Shown here in pieces: positions 16,162-26,365 of a DNA stretch of 64,000 nucleotides. Within the stretch, counting starts at the first letter, position 1. Each line of letters starts with the position of its first letter. Below the pieces are notes generated by a model. It ran no database searches. It was not told where the DNA came from and worked only from the letters and a program-made list of their open reading frames with translations. Made by a program: the position numbers and the translations under genes. The stretch is from JACVRW01 sp963808775 (GTDB lineage: Bacteria; Actinomycetota; Thermoleophilia; Solirubrobacterales; Thermoleophilaceae): the NCBI GenBank assembly GCA_963808775.1, contig CAWEGR010000001.1:1-64000 (forward strand). The letters are read 5' to 3'.

Positions 16162-16914
16162 ACGCGGCCGAGGCCGCCCGCTCCCTGCATCACGACGGGC
16201 AGGCGGCGGTCTGCGACCGCGTGGAGCCCTGGGAGCACGGGGCCATCCTGCGCGCGAGCCGCTACCCGGACCTGCTCCGGTACAACACGGTGAGGGCCGA
16301 CCGCGCGACTCGAGTCGCTCGACGGCCGGTGCGCCTGATGGCCTTCGCGGAGGGGGCCCTCGCGGACCGCGTCGGGCCGCCGCGTCGACATCGAGGACGA
16401 GGCAGCGGCCAGGCGCATGCGGCCCGAGTTCGAGGCGGCCGGCTGGCTCAGCGTGCTGCTCGTCTGGATGCGGCTCGAGGGCCGGCCGCCGGCCACGCGC
16501 GCCGGCCCGCGGGTCGAGCCGGTCGAGCCCGAGGCGGTCCGGGCGCTGCGGACGGAGTGGTACGAGGAGGACTTCCCCGGATGGGACTCCACGCGCTTCG
16601 TCGACCAGGGCGAGCGCCTCGCCCGGGCCAGGGATTCGCGCGTGCTCGCAGTCCTCGACGCCGGGACGCGCCGGTCGGCTACGCGCAGGTCGACCCCGTG
16701 GGCGACAGGGTGGAGGTGTCCCAGGTGTTCGTCACGCGGGCCCGGCGCGGGCAGGGCATCGGCGCCGCCCTCACGCGGGCGGCGATCGACGGCGCGGCGG
16801 GCGCGCGCGAGACCTGGATCGTCGCCGGACTCGGCGGGACGCCCGCGGGAGCTGTATGCGCGCCTCGGCTTCAGGCCGGCGTGGATCGCCGGCCAGTTCC
16901 TCGGCCTAGCGTGA
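16158..16914 (+). CDS. GNAT-family acetyltransferase, multiply frameshifted
   Basis: The gene begins with GTG at 16158 in an overlap with rnz. Pieces in several frames together read as one protein of about 250 residues: HDGQAAVCDRVEPWEHGAIL, then MRPEFEAAGWLSVLLVWMRL, then VGYAQVDPVGDRVEVSQVFV, the acetyl-CoA loop RARRGQGIGAALT, and finally ELYARLGFRPAWIAGQFLGL. The R-x-x-G-x-G-x-A/G loop identifies the GNAT fold. Frame changes lie near 16385, 16665 and 16845. The acceptor substrate is unknown. Confidence 0.75.
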
Positions 16915-17193
16915 GACGAGCGCGGCCGGGCCGGCCGCCTCGAGGTCCGACAGCACGCGCTCGGCGCGGGCGGCGTCCCAGCGCTCGGCTCCGACCAGCG
17001 TGCCGGTCAGGTCGCCCACGCGCGAGAGCGCATCGCGCGCCTCTTCGTCGAGCTCGATGTCCGAGCAGAAGAAGAGGGCGTCGGCCGCCTCGCGAACCAG
17101 CGTCTGCTCGCCGGGCTCGAGGGCCTCGTCCCCCTCGGCTGCGACGACGTCCATCAGCCTGCCGTATGCCTGCGCGCGCTCGGGAGTCACCAT
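16906..17193 (-). CDS. Small acidic helical protein, function unknown
   Basis: The 95-residue protein starts MVTPERAQAYGRLMDVVAAEGDEAL and is predicted from composition to be all helix, with many acidic residues and no membrane part. It ends overlapping the convergent acetyltransferase by 9 nt. I do not recognise a family. It lies directly opposite the pyrimidine operon, sharing the 88-bp upstream region that carries the PyrR hairpin, so its promoter must overlap that leader. Confidence 0.6.
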   Translation of the reverse strand: MVTPERAQAYGRLMDVVAAEGDEALEPGEQTLVREAADALFFCSDIELDEEARDALSRVGDLTGTLVGAERWDAARAERVLSDLEAAGPAALVSR

Positions 17194-17237
17194 CTCCGAG
17201 AGTAGCGTCCCGGGCCGCTGGTACTCTCGCTCGCGCG

Positions 17238-17272
17238 TTCCTTTAACCCGGTCCTGAGAGGCCAGGAAGGAG
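17238..17272 (+). promoter_or_regulatory. PyrR-binding hairpin sequestering the pyrR ribosome site
   Basis: The stretch CGGTCCTGAGAGGCCAGGAA (17250-17268 region) matches the PyrR-binding loop consensus, an upper stem GGTC/GGCC closing a loop ending GAGA(G). A lower stem pairs TTCCTT (17238-17243) with AAGGAG (17267-17272), which is the ribosome-binding site of pyrR. PyrR bound to UMP would stabilise the structure and block translation, as known for mycobacterial-type pyr operons. There is no terminator after it, so control should be translational. Confidence 0.75.
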
Positions 17273-17281
17273 TCGGAGAAG

Positions 17282-17827
17282 GTGGACGAGAAGACGGTCC
17301 TCGACCGCGAGGACGTGCGCCGCACACTGCAGCGGATCGCGCACGAGATCGTCGAGAAGACGGGCGGCGAGGGTGTGGCCGTCGTCGGCATCCACCGCCG
17401 GGGCGCCGTCCTCGGCGCGCGGCTGCGTGATCTCGTCGCGGAGCTCGTCGGCGAGCCCGTCCCGCTCGGGGACATCGACATCTCCTTCTACCGCGACGAC
17501 GTCGGCATCCGGGGCAACGACTATCACCCGGTGGTGCACGCCTCGCACATCGACTTCGCGGTCGAGGACACCACGATCGTCCTCGTCGACGACGTCCTCT
17601 ACACGGGGCGCACGGTCCGGGCCGCGATCGACGCGCTGTTCGACTACGGCCGCCCGAGCCGCGTCCAGCTCGCGGTGCTGGCGGACCGCGGCCACCGCGA
17701 GCTGCCGATTCGCCCGGACTACGTGGGAAAGAACCTGCCGACCGCGCGCGAGGAGAGGGTCAACGTGAGGGTGGAGGAGCTCGACGGGGTGGACGAGGTC
17801 GCGATCGCGGAGGTGGCCCATGCGTAG
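17282..17827 (+). CDS. pyrR: PyrR: pyr operon regulator / uracil phosphoribosyltransferase
   Basis: The 181-residue protein starts at GTG 17282 after AAGGAG. It contains the PRPP-binding loop IVLVDDVLYTGRTVRAA and the IDISFYRDD segment typical of PyrR. It binds a hairpin in pyr mRNA when UMP or UTP is abundant and can also make UMP from uracil. As first gene of the operon behind its own binding site, it is probably autoregulated along with the downstream genes. Its stop overlaps the pyrB start by 8 nt. Confidence 0.95.
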   Translation: MDEKTVLDREDVRRTLQRIAHEIVEKTGGEGVAVVGIHRRGAVLGARLRDLVAELVGEPVPLGDIDISFYRDDVGIRGNDYHPVVHASHIDFAVEDTTIVLVDDVLYTGRTVRAAIDALFDYGRPSRVQLAVLADRGHRELPIRPDYVGKNLPTAREERVNVRVEELDGVDEVAIAEVAHA

Positions 17828-18771
17828 TCACCTGCTGAGCGTCGACGACCTCTCGCGCGAGGACATCGAGCAGATCCTCGGGCCGGGCGGAGAGCTTCGC
17901 CGAGGTGTCGGGTCGCGAGATCAAGAAGGTGCCGACCCTGCGCGGGCGCACCGTGATCAACCTCTTCTACGAGGCCTCGACCCGAACCCAGTCGAGCTTC
18001 GAGCTCGCCGCGAAGCGCCTCTCCGCCGACCTCGTGACCGTCAAGTCGACGGGCTCCGCCGTCGAGAAGGGCGAGTCGCTCAAGGACACGGTCCAGACCC
18101 TGTCCGCCTACGACCCCGCGGCGATCGTGATCCGCACGCCGCACGCGGGGGCGGCGGGGCTCGTGGCCCGCTGGACGCGCGCCTCGGTCATCAACGCGGG
18201 CGACGGCAAGCACGAGCACCCCACGCAGGCGCTGCTCGACCTCTACACCCTGCGCCGGCGCGCGGGCTCGCTCGAGGGCCTCCGCGTCTGGATCGTCGGC
18301 GACGTTCTCCACAGCCGGGTCGCGCGCTCGAACGTGCTCGCCTTCACGCGCATGGGCTGCGAGGTCACGGTCTGCGGGCCGCCCACGCTGATCCCGCGCG
18401 GCATCGAGTCGCTCGGATGCGAGGTCCGCCACACCCTCGACGAGCTCGGCTCGGCCGACGTCGTCTACGCCCTGCGCATGCAGCGCGAGCGCATGAGCGG
18501 GAGCTTCGTGCCCTCCCTGCGCGAATACGCGGCGGCCTACCAGATCGACGGCAGGCGGCTCGGCCCGAACCAGCTCCTGATGCACCCCGGGCCGGTCAAC
18601 CGCGGCGTCGAGCTGTCGGCCGAGGTGATCGACTCGCCGCAGGCGCTCATCACCGAGCAGGTCGAGTCGGGGGTGGTGGTCCGGATGGCCGTGCTCTACG
18701 AGCTGCTCGCGGGACGCGGGGCGCCGAGCGCCGTGCGGGCGGACGTGGCCGAGGAGCCGCAGCCGGCATGA
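17820..18771 (+). CDS. pyrB: Aspartate carbamoyltransferase catalytic subunit, frameshifted
   Basis: Second step of de novo pyrimidine synthesis: carbamoyl phosphate plus aspartate. The N-terminus (MRSHLLSVDDLSREDIEQIL) is in one frame; from near 17885 the rest continues in another, SGREIKKVPTLRGRTVINLF. The carbamoyl-phosphate loop STRTQSSFE, the HPTQALLDLY motif and MHPGPVNRG near the end are intact. Reconstructed length is about 316 residues, which is normal. No regulatory PyrI chain is near. The one-base shift is very likely an assembly error since the enzyme is needed in this otherwise complete pathway. Confidence 0.93.
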
Positions 18772-20138
18772 ACCCGATCGAGGCACGTCCCGGATCCCGC
18801 CCCGCCGTCGAGCTCGACCGCGTCGCCGGGCCGCCCGCGACCGTGCTCGTCCGCGGCGCGCGGCTGTTCGATCCGCGCGCCGGGCTCGACACGGTGTCCG
18901 ACCTCCTGATCCGCGACGGCACGATCGCCGAGATCGGAGCGTCGCTCGAGCGGCCCGATGGCGCCGAGGAGGTCGACGCCGACGGCCTGCACGCGTTCCC
19001 GGCGTTCGTGGACCCGCACGTGCACCTGCGCACGCCCGGCCGCGAGGACGAGGAGGACATCGACTCCGGCACCCGCGCGGCAGCGGCGGGCGGCTTCTGC
19101 GCGATCCTCGCCCAGCCGAACACCGATCCGGTGGTCGACAACGCTCCGGTGTTGCGCTCGCTGCGCGAGCGGGCGCGGGCCGAGGCGCGCATCCCGACCG
19201 GCTTCATGGCGGCGATCACGGTCGGTCAGGAGGGTGAGCGCCTCACGGAGATGGCCGAGCTCGCCGACGCCGGTGCCGCGGGCTTCACGGATGACGGCCT
19301 GCCCGTGCGGTCGGCCGGCGTCCTGCGTCAGGCGCTGCAGTACCAGCGCCTCGCCGGGCGCATGATCGCGCTGCACGAGGAGGACCCCTCGCTGTCCGCC
19401 GGCGGCGCGATGCACGAGGGCGAGGTCTCCGCGCTGCTGGGCGTGGCCGGCATCCCCTCGGTCTCGGAGTCGACGATGGTTGCGCGTGACTGCGCGCTCG
19501 CCCGCTTCGAGGGCGCGCGCATCCACGTGCAGCACGTGTCGGCGCTCGAGACGGTCGAGGCGATCGAGGCGGCCAAGGCAGCGGGGGTGGAGGTCACCTG
19601 CGAGGCGACCCCGCATCACCTTCTGCTCACCGACGAGGACGTTCGCGGGCTCGACACCCACATGAAGATGAACCCGCCGCTGCGGGCCGAGGCGGACCGC
19701 CAGGCGCTGATCGCCGCGCTGCGCGCGGGCACGATCGACTGCATCGCGACGGACCACGCGCCTCACGCGCGCGAGGAGAAGGAGCAGCCGTTCGAGCTCG
19801 CCCCGATGGGCGTCACGGGGCTCGAGACGGCGTTCGCCGCGGTCCACACCGGGCTCGTGCTGCCGGGCGTGCTCCCGCTCGGCCTCGTGATCGAGCGCAT
19901 GACCTGCGGCGGCGAGCCCTTCGGCCTCCGCACCCCGGAGATCGCGAAGGGCGCGCCCGCGGACGTGTGCCTCGTCGACCTCGACGCCGACTGGGAGGTG
20001 GGGGAGGCGGGCTACGAGAGCCGCTCCGAGAACTGTGCCTTCGCGGGCCGGCGGCTCACCGGCCGGGTCCGGATGACGATCGCCGCCGGCGCCGTGGCCT
20101 ACCGGGAGCGCTCGTTCGCGCTCGGGGCGGTGGCGTGA
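18768..20138 (+). CDS. pyrC: Dihydroorotase, class I
   Basis: Cyclises carbamoyl aspartate to dihydroorotate. From ATG at 18768 (overlap with the pyrB stop) the protein is 456 residues. Zinc ligands appear in DPHVHLRTPG, in IHVQHVSALE and in ATDHAPHAREEKEQPF, the last with the catalytic aspartate. ATPHHLLLTDE and KMNPPLR are also typical of class I dihydroorotases. Close coupling to pyrB suggests physical association, as seen in some bacteria. Confidence 0.95.
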   Translation: MNPIEARPGSRPAVELDRVAGPPATVLVRGARLFDPRAGLDTVSDLLIRDGTIAEIGASLERPDGAEEVDADGLHAFPAFVDPHVHLRTPGREDEEDIDSGTRAAAAGGFCAILAQPNTDPVVDNAPVLRSLRERARAEARIPTGFMAAITVGQEGERLTEMAELADAGAAGFTDDGLPVRSAGVLRQALQYQRLAGRMIALHEEDPSLSAGGAMHEGEVSALLGVAGIPSVSESTMVARDCALARFEGARIHVQHVSALETVEAIEAAKAAGVEVTCEATPHHLLLTDEDVRGLDTHMKMNPPLRAEADRQALIAALRAGTIDCIATDHAPHAREEKEQPFELAPMGVTGLETAFAAVHTGLVLPGVLPLGLVIERMTCGGEPFGLRTPEIAKGAPADVCLVDLDADWEVGEAGYESRSENCAFAGRRLTGRVRMTIAAGAVAYRERSFALGAVA

Positions 20139-21277
20139 GCGGGCTGCTCGCCTATCTGCTGCTCGAGGACGGCAGCCGCTTCGACGGCGAGTCCGTGGGG
20201 GCGATGCCCGGAGAGGGCGTCGGCCTCGGGGAGGTCGTCTTCAACACCTCGATGTCGGGCTACCAGGAGGCGGTCTCCGACCCGAGCTACGCCGGCCAGA
20301 TCATCGTCTTCACCTACCCGCACATCGGCAACTACGGCGTGGCCGACGAGCACATGGAGTCGGACCGCGTCCACACGCGCGCGGTGATCATGCGCGAGGG
20401 CATGGACGGCGAGGACGCGCCCCACGCCGAGGGGGGCTGGCTCACCTGGCTCGCGGACTGCGGCATCCCGGCGCTGACCGGCGTCGACACGCGCGCCCTC
20501 GTCCGGCACATCCGCGACAAGGGCGCGATGCGCGGCGGCGTGTTCGACGCCTCCGTGCCCGAGCCGGCAGCGCGCGAGCGGGTGCTGGCCGAGCCGCCGA
20601 TGACGGGCCGCGACCTCGCGCGCGAGGTGACGCCCGGCGAGCCGCAGCTCTTCGATGGCGGCGGCGGACCGCTGATCGTCGGGATCGACACCGGCATCAA
20701 GAGCTCCATCGTTCGCAACCTGCGCGAGCGCGGCGCGCGGCTCGAGCTGCATCCGTGCACGACGAGCGCGGACGAGCTGCTCGCGCGCGACCCGGACGCG
20801 ATCTTCCTCGCGAACGGCCCCGGCGACCCTGCCGCGCTCGGCTACGTCGTCGAGACGGTGCGCGGCGTGGTGGGCAAGGTGCCGGTCTGGGGCATCTGCC
20901 TGGGGCACCAGCTGCTCTGCCGGGCGGTCGGCCTCGAGACCTTCAAGCTGCCGTTCGGCCACCGCGGCGCCAACCACCCGGTGAAGGATCTCGAGACGGG
21001 GCGGATCGAGATCACCTCGCAGAACCACGGCTTCGCGGTGCTCGGGCCGGGCGGCGAGCGGACGATCGAGACCGACGAGCCGGTGCGCTGGGAGACCGAC
21101 TTCGGGGCTGCCGAGCTGCAGCAGCTCAACCTCTACGACCGCACGGTCGAGGGCCTCGTGCTGCGTGACGTGCCCGGGTCGACCGTCCAGTACCACCCCG
21201 AGGCGGGCCCCGGCCCGCACGACGCCCTCCACCTCTTCGACAGGTTCATGGAGCGGCTGGCGGGAGCGGCCGCCTGA
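20135..21277 (+). CDS. carA: Carbamoyl-phosphate synthase small subunit (glutaminase)
   Basis: From GTG at 20135 the protein is 380 residues. It has the N-terminal CarA domain (GEVVFNTSMSGYQEAVSDPSY) and a class I glutamine amidotransferase domain with the nucleophile cysteine in VWGICLGHQLL and the His-Glu pair in QYHPEAGPGPHD. It supplies ammonia to CarB. The stop overlaps the carB start by one base. One carA in a pyr operon would serve both arginine and pyrimidine synthesis. Confidence 0.96.
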   Translation: MSGLLAYLLLEDGSRFDGESVGAMPGEGVGLGEVVFNTSMSGYQEAVSDPSYAGQIIVFTYPHIGNYGVADEHMESDRVHTRAVIMREGMDGEDAPHAEGGWLTWLADCGIPALTGVDTRALVRHIRDKGAMRGGVFDASVPEPAARERVLAEPPMTGRDLAREVTPGEPQLFDGGGGPLIVGIDTGIKSSIVRNLRERGARLELHPCTTSADELLARDPDAIFLANGPGDPAALGYVVETVRGVVGKVPVWGICLGHQLLCRAVGLETFKLPFGHRGANHPVKDLETGRIEITSQNHGFAVLGPGGERTIETDEPVRWETDFGAAELQQLNLYDRTVEGLVLRDVPGSTVQYHPEAGPGPHDALHLFDRFMERLAGAAA

Positions 21278-24200
21278 TGCCGCGCCGCGACGACATCAGG
21301 AAGATCCTCGTGCTCGGATCCGGCCCGATCGTGATCGGCCAGGCCGCCGAGTTCGACTACTCCGGCGCGCAGGCCTGCAAGGTGCTGCTCGAGGAGGGCT
21401 ACGAGGTCGTCCTCGTCAACTCGAACCCGGCCACGATCATGACCGACCCGGAGTTCGCGACGGCCACCTACATCGAGCCGCTCCTGCCGGCGTCGGTCGC
21501 GAAGGTGATCGAGCGCGAGCGGCCCGACGCGCTGCTGCCGACCCTCGGTGGCGGCACGGCGCTCGATCTGGCGCGCGAGCTGTCCGAGGACGGCACGCTC
21601 ACCCGTCACCGCGTCGAGCTGATCGGCGCCGATTACGACGCCATCCGCCGCGCCGAGGACCGCGAGCTGTTCCGCGCGACGATGGAGCGCGCGGGCCTGC
21701 GCGTGCCGCGCAGCGCCGCCGTCAAGTCGATGCGCGAGGCCGAGCGCGCGCTGCCCGACGTGGGCCTGCCGGCGATCGTCCGGCCCGGCTTCACGATGGG
21801 CGGCGCCGGCGGCGGCATCGCGCGCACGGAGACCGAGTACCGGCAGGTCGTGGCCGAGGGGCTCGCCGCGAGCCCGATCGGGCAGGTGCTCGTCGAGGAG
21901 TCCGTGATCGGCTGGGGCGAGTTCGAGCTCGAGGTCATGCGCGACGCCAGCGGACAACGTGGTGATCGTCTGCTCGATCGAGAACGTCGACCCGATGGGC
22001 GTCCACACGGGCGACTCCGTCACGGTGGCCCCGCAGCAGACCCTCTCGGACGCGCAGTACCAGAGGCTGCGCGACCAGGCGATCGCGGTGATCCGCGCCG
22101 TGGGGGTCGAGACGGGCGGCTCGAACATCCAGTTCGCGGTCAACCCGGCGACCGACGAGATCGTCGTGATCGAGATGAACCCGCGCGTTTCGCGCTCGTC
22201 GGCGCTCGCCTCCAAGGCCACGGGCTTCCCGATCGCGAAGATCGCGGCGCGCCTGGCCGTGGGCTACGCGCTCGAGGAGATCCCGAACGACATCACGCGG
22301 CGCACACCCGCCAGCTTCGAGCCGGCGATCGACTACGTCGTCGTCAAGTGGCCGCGCTTCGCGTTCGAGAAGTTCCCCGGCTCGAACGGCGAGCTGCACA
22401 CCTCGATGCAGTCGGTCGGCGAGGCGATGTCGATCGGGCGCACCTTCAGGCAGGCGTTCGTGAAGGCGATGCGCTCGCGCGAGCTCGACGTCTCACCGGA
22501 CTTCCCGGACGACCTGCTGGGCGCGCTCGAGCGCCCCTCGCACGACCGCTACGAGCTGCTCTTCGAGGCGGTCCGCCGCGGTCACACGGAGGAGGAGCTG
22601 TGCGAGCACACCGGGATCGACCCGTGGTTCATGACGGAGCTCGCGGCGCTCGCGCGCGGGGATGATCCGGAGGCCGGGCTCGAGCGCTCGTTCAAGTCGG
22701 TCGACACCTGCGCCGCGGAGTTCGAGGCCGAGACCCCCTACTTCTACTCGGGCTGGGAGCGGCGCGCCGCCCACGAGGTGGAGCGCGGCGAGCGCCCCTC
22801 GGTCGTGATCCTCGGCTCCGGGCCGAACAGGATCGGTCAGGGCATCGAGTTCGACTACTGCTGCGTCCACGCTGCGATGACCGTGCGCGACTCGGGCCGC
22901 GACGCGGTGATGATCAACTGCAACCCGGAGACCGTCTCGACCGACTACGACACCTCCGACCGGCTCTACTTCGAGCCGCTGACGCTCGAGGACGTCTGCG
23001 CGGTGATCGAGATCGAGCAGCCCGAGGGGGTGATCGTGCAGTTCGGCGGGCAGACGCCGCTGAAGCTCGCGCAGGGACTCGCCGACCGCGGCGTGCCGCT
23101 GCTCGGCACCCCGGTCGATTCAATCCACCTCGCCGAGGACCGGCCGAGCTTCAGTCGCCTGCTCGACGAGCTCGACCTGCGGGGGCCGCCCTACGCCACG
23201 GCCGCCTCGCCGGACGAGGCGCTCGCCGCCGCCGACTCGGTCGGCTATCCGCTGCTCGTGCGCCCGTCCTATGTTCTCGGCGGCCGCGCCATGGAGATCT
23301 GTTACTCGCGCGAGGGGCTCGCGGACTACCTCGAGCGCGTCGCGAGCCAGTCGACGATCTTCCTCGACCGCTTCCTCGAGAACGCGATCGAGGTCGACGT
23401 CGACGCGCTCTGCGACGGCGAGGACGTCGTGATCGGCGCCGTGATGCAGCACGTCGAGGAGGCCGGCGTCCACTCGGGCGACTCGGCCTGCGTGATCCCC
23501 GCGATGTCGCTCGGGCCCGAGATGCTCAGCCAGGTGGAGGACGCCACGCGCCGGATCGCGCTGCGGCTCGGCGTGGTCGGCCTGCTCAACATCCAGTTCG
23601 CGGTCTACGGCGAGGAGGAGCTGTACGTGATCGAGGCGAACCCGCGCGCGTCGCGCACGGTGCCGTTCGTCTCGAAGGCCACCGGCGTGCCGCTCGCGAA
23701 GATCGCCTGCCGCCTGATGCTCGGTGAGCGCCTGCGCGACATGGAGCTCGACATCCCGCGCAACCCGCGGCACGTCTCGGTCAAGGAGGCCGTGTTGCCG
23801 TTCGGCCGCTTCCCGAATGCGGACGTGCTGCTCGGGCCCGAGATGAAGTCGACCGGCGAGGTGATGGGCGTGGCGTCCGACTATCCGGCCGCGTTCGGCA
23901 AGGCGCAGGCCGCGGCGGGCGCCGAGCTCCCGGTCTCCGGCACGGTCTTCATCTCGGTCACGGACGGCGACAAGCCGGCGGCCACGCAGATCGCCGCGGC
24001 CTTCCACGACATGGGCTTCAGGGTGATGGCCACGGGCGGCACGGCCACGGCGATCAGGCGCATGGGCGTGCCGGTCGATCGCATCCTGAAGCTGTCGGAG
24101 GGATCGCCGAACGTCGTCGAGCGGATCGATGCCGGCGCGGTCGACCTCGTGATCAACACCCCGACCGGCTCCGGGGCGCGCGCCGACGGCTACGAGATCC

Positions 24201-24373
24201 GCCGGAGCGCGATCGGTCGCGGAGTGCCGTGCATCACGACGATGTCGGGCGCGAGCGCCGCGCAGCGCGCGATCCGGGCGCACCGCTCGGGTGAGGACTC
24301 GGTGGTGTCGCTGCAGGAGCTGCACTCCGGCGCGCCGCGGCCCGCGTCGGCGCCGTCCGAGTCCCCGCGTTGA
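21277..24373 (+). CDS. carB: Carbamoyl-phosphate synthase large subunit, frameshifted
   Basis: The protein has two homologous ATP-grasp halves (first starts KILVLGSGPIVIGQAAEFDY; second VVILGSGPNRIGQGIEFDYC) and a C-terminal MGS-like allosteric domain (VSVTDGDKPAATQ-like stretch; MATGGTATAIRRMGVP). Reconstructed length is about 1030-1080 residues, as expected. The frame changes near 21955, within the first ATP-grasp: EVMRDASG in one frame, then VVIVCSIENVDPMGVHTGDS in another. One extra G in AGCGGACAAC explains this. An essential gene in an otherwise intact operon, so a sequence error is most probable. Confidence 0.95.
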
Positions 24374-25204
24374 TGGAGAGCGCCGCTCCGCGGACGCTCG
24401 CGCCCCCGGAGCGGCGCATCGCGCGCGTGTCAGGTGTGGAGCGGCTCGGGTCCTACCACCTGATCACGGCCGTCGACGAGAGCGGGCCGCCGGACCCGCG
24501 ACCGGGCCAGTTCTACATGCTCGCGAGCGAACGCGGCTGGGGCGGCGGCGCGGACGAGCGGCCGTACCTTCCGCGGGCGTTCTCCTACGCGCGCGCGCAC
24601 GCGACGGGCGACGGGCTGCTGCTCTCGTTCCTGCTCGAGGCGGTCGGCCCCGGCACCACCCGCCTCGCGGAGCTGCGCGCGGGGGAGGGGCTCGGCCTGC
24701 TCGGCCCGCTCGGGATCGGCTTCCGCCCGCCGCCCGAGGGCTCGCGCCCGCTGCTCGTGGGCGGCGGGATCGGCGCGGCGCCGCTCCTGTGCCTCGAGGA
24801 GGAGCTGTTGGCGGCGGGGCGCCGGCCCGCCACGCTGCTCGGCTTCCGCAGCGCCGGTCACGCACAGGCGGCGGCCCTCTTCGCCGGTGACCCGCAGGTC
24901 GCGACCGACGACGGCTCGGTCGGCCGGCGGGCGTTCGTCACGGAGCTGCTCGCCGCCGAGCTCGATCGCGATGACGGGTCCATCGGTCTACGCCTGCGGT
25001 CCGCCCGCGATGCTCGAGGCGGTGCGGGCGCTCTGTACCGAGCGCGAGGTGCCGGCGCAGCTCGCGATGGAGTCGGGCATGGCCTGCGGCTTCGGCGCCT
25101 GCTTCGGCTGCGTGGTGCCCACGCGCAACGGCTACGTCCGCCTGTGCGTCGACGGGCCGGTGCTCGACGCCGCGGACCTCGAGACGGCCGGGAGCCATCC
25201 GTGA
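24373..25204 (+). CDS. pyrK: Dihydroorotate dehydrogenase electron-transfer subunit (PyrK-type), frameshifted
   Basis: FAD/[2Fe-2S] protein that passes electrons from PyrD to NAD+. The N-terminal part shows the flavin-binding RAFSYARAHATGDG and the NAD-binding LLVGGGIGAAPLL. After a one-base shift near 24985 the rest reads SVYACGPPAMLEAVRAL and then the iron-sulfur ligands in MACGFGACFGCVVP and RLCVDGPVL. Four cysteines are in place. Start is ATG 24373, overlapping the carB stop. The 4-nt overlap with pyrD fits their known heterotetramer. Confidence 0.92.
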
Positions 25205-26097
25205 GCGAGTCGGCCATCGAGCTCTGCGGCGTGCCGCTGCGCGGGCCCGTCCTGAACGGCTCCGGCACGTTCGACGCGATCGCGGCGCGCAGGGCGTTCG
25301 GGGACGAGCTGCTCGAGCGTTTCCCGTTCGACGCCTTCGTCTCGAAGACGATCACGCTCGCTCCCCGCCAGGGCAACCCGCCTCCGCGCCTCTGGGAGAT
25401 CGCCGGCGGGATGATCAACTCGATCGGCCTGCCGAACAAGGGACTCGACGGCTTCCTCGACTCGGACCTGCCCGAGCTCGCGGAGCTGCCGGTGCCGCTC
25501 GTGGTGTCCGTGATGGGCTTCGGCCGCGATGAGCTCGCGACCCTCGTGGAGGCGGTCGGCCGGCGCGACGAGGTCGCCCTGATCGAGCTGAACGTCTCGT
25601 GCCCCAACGTCGAGACCGGCCTCGTGATGGGCGCCGTGCCCGAGGAGACCGCCCGCGCCGTCGAGCGCGTGCGCCCGCTCACCGAGCGGCCGCTGATCGT
25701 GAAGCTGACCCCGAACGCGACCGAGCCCGCGGCGGTCGCGGCCGCCGCGGAGGGTGCGGGCGCCGATGCCGTTTCGCTGCTCAACACGCTCAAGGGCATG
25801 GCGCTCCATCCGGATACGGGCGAGCCCTGGCTCGGCGGGCGGAGCGGCGGCGTCTCGGGCCCCGCGGTGCGCGCCGTGGCGCTCGAACAGGTGGCCGCCG
25901 TGGCCGCGCGCGTCTCGATCCCCGTGATCGGCATGGGCGGCATCGCGAGCGGCCGGCACGCCGCCGATTTCCTCGCCGCGGGGGCCGCCGCGGTCGCCGT
26001 CGGCACCGAGAGCTTCCGCGATCCGGCGGCCGGGGCGCGGATCGCGGCCGAGCTGCGCGAGCGGGGGCGCCTCGGCGCCGCCGCGTCGCCCGCCTAG
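25201..26097 (+). CDS. pyrD: Dihydroorotate dehydrogenase, class 1B catalytic subunit
   Basis: FMN enzyme oxidising dihydroorotate to orotate. The 298-residue protein carries the catalytic cysteine in ELNVSCPNVETG, which marks class 1 rather than the membrane class 2 enzyme (serine base), and GMGGIASGRHAADFL at the FMN phosphate site. With PyrK next door, it is class 1B, NAD-dependent and cytosolic. It is the last pyr gene here; pyrF and pyrE are not in the window. Confidence 0.96.
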   Translation: MSESAIELCGVPLRGPVLNGSGTFDAIAARRAFGDELLERFPFDAFVSKTITLAPRQGNPPPRLWEIAGGMINSIGLPNKGLDGFLDSDLPELAELPVPLVVSVMGFGRDELATLVEAVGRRDEVALIELNVSCPNVETGLVMGAVPEETARAVERVRPLTERPLIVKLTPNATEPAAVAAAAEGAGADAVSLLNTLKGMALHPDTGEPWLGGRSGGVSGPAVRAVALEQVAAVAARVSIPVIGMGGIASGRHAADFLAAGAAAVAVGTESFRDPAAGARIAAELRERGRLGAAASPA

Positions 26098-26138
26098 GCC
26101 GGCGGCGAGGCGGCCACGCCCCGTCTCGACAGCTGTCG

Positions 26139-26170
26139 CAACCCATACGGGGGACACGCCGGTGGGTTTT
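26139..26170 (+). terminator. Candidate terminator of the pyrimidine operon
   Basis: AACCCAT (26140-26146) pairs with GTGGGTT (26162-26168), with an inner CGG/CCG pairing, followed by TTTTC. It starts 42 nt past the pyrD stop. The rest of the 26098-26365 gap also holds GTGCG-GGAGT-CGCAC (26213-26227) and a T7 tract near 26312, but no gene. Confidence 0.5.
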
Positions 26171-26351
26171 CTCCGCAACGTGCAGGATCTTCCGGGCCCA
26201 AGGCCATGGTTCGTGCGGGAGTCGCACAAAAACCCCTGCAAACAAAGGGGAAACGCTCAAGGAACCCGAAGGCACCTCAAGCTCAGGTCGAGGTCGAGCG
26301 AAATTCGCGCTTTTTTTGCGCTTTCGGCCTAGCCGTGGCGCCGCAACCGTG

Positions 26352-26357
26352 TACTAT
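26352..26357 (+). promoter_or_regulatory. Candidate -10 box for mihF (leaderless message)
   Basis: TACTAT ends 8 nt before the mihF ATG, so transcription would start at or next to the start codon. No ribosome-binding site is visible between them, which agrees with a leaderless transcript. No convincing -35 hexamer. Confidence 0.5.
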
Positions 26358-26365
26358 CGCCGCCC

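Noticed and set aside
17719..24325. Long open frames on the minus strand across the whole pyrimidine operon (several of 300-400 codons)
   Set aside because: They are antisense shadows caused by high GC at third positions; translations are Arg/His/Asp/Val-rich, without motifs, and overlap well-supported genes.
26213..26227. GTGCG-GGAGT-CGCAC hairpin upstream of mihF, considered as a terminator
   Set aside because: Followed by A's rather than T's on the plus strand, and T's precede it on the minus strand; only five pairs.
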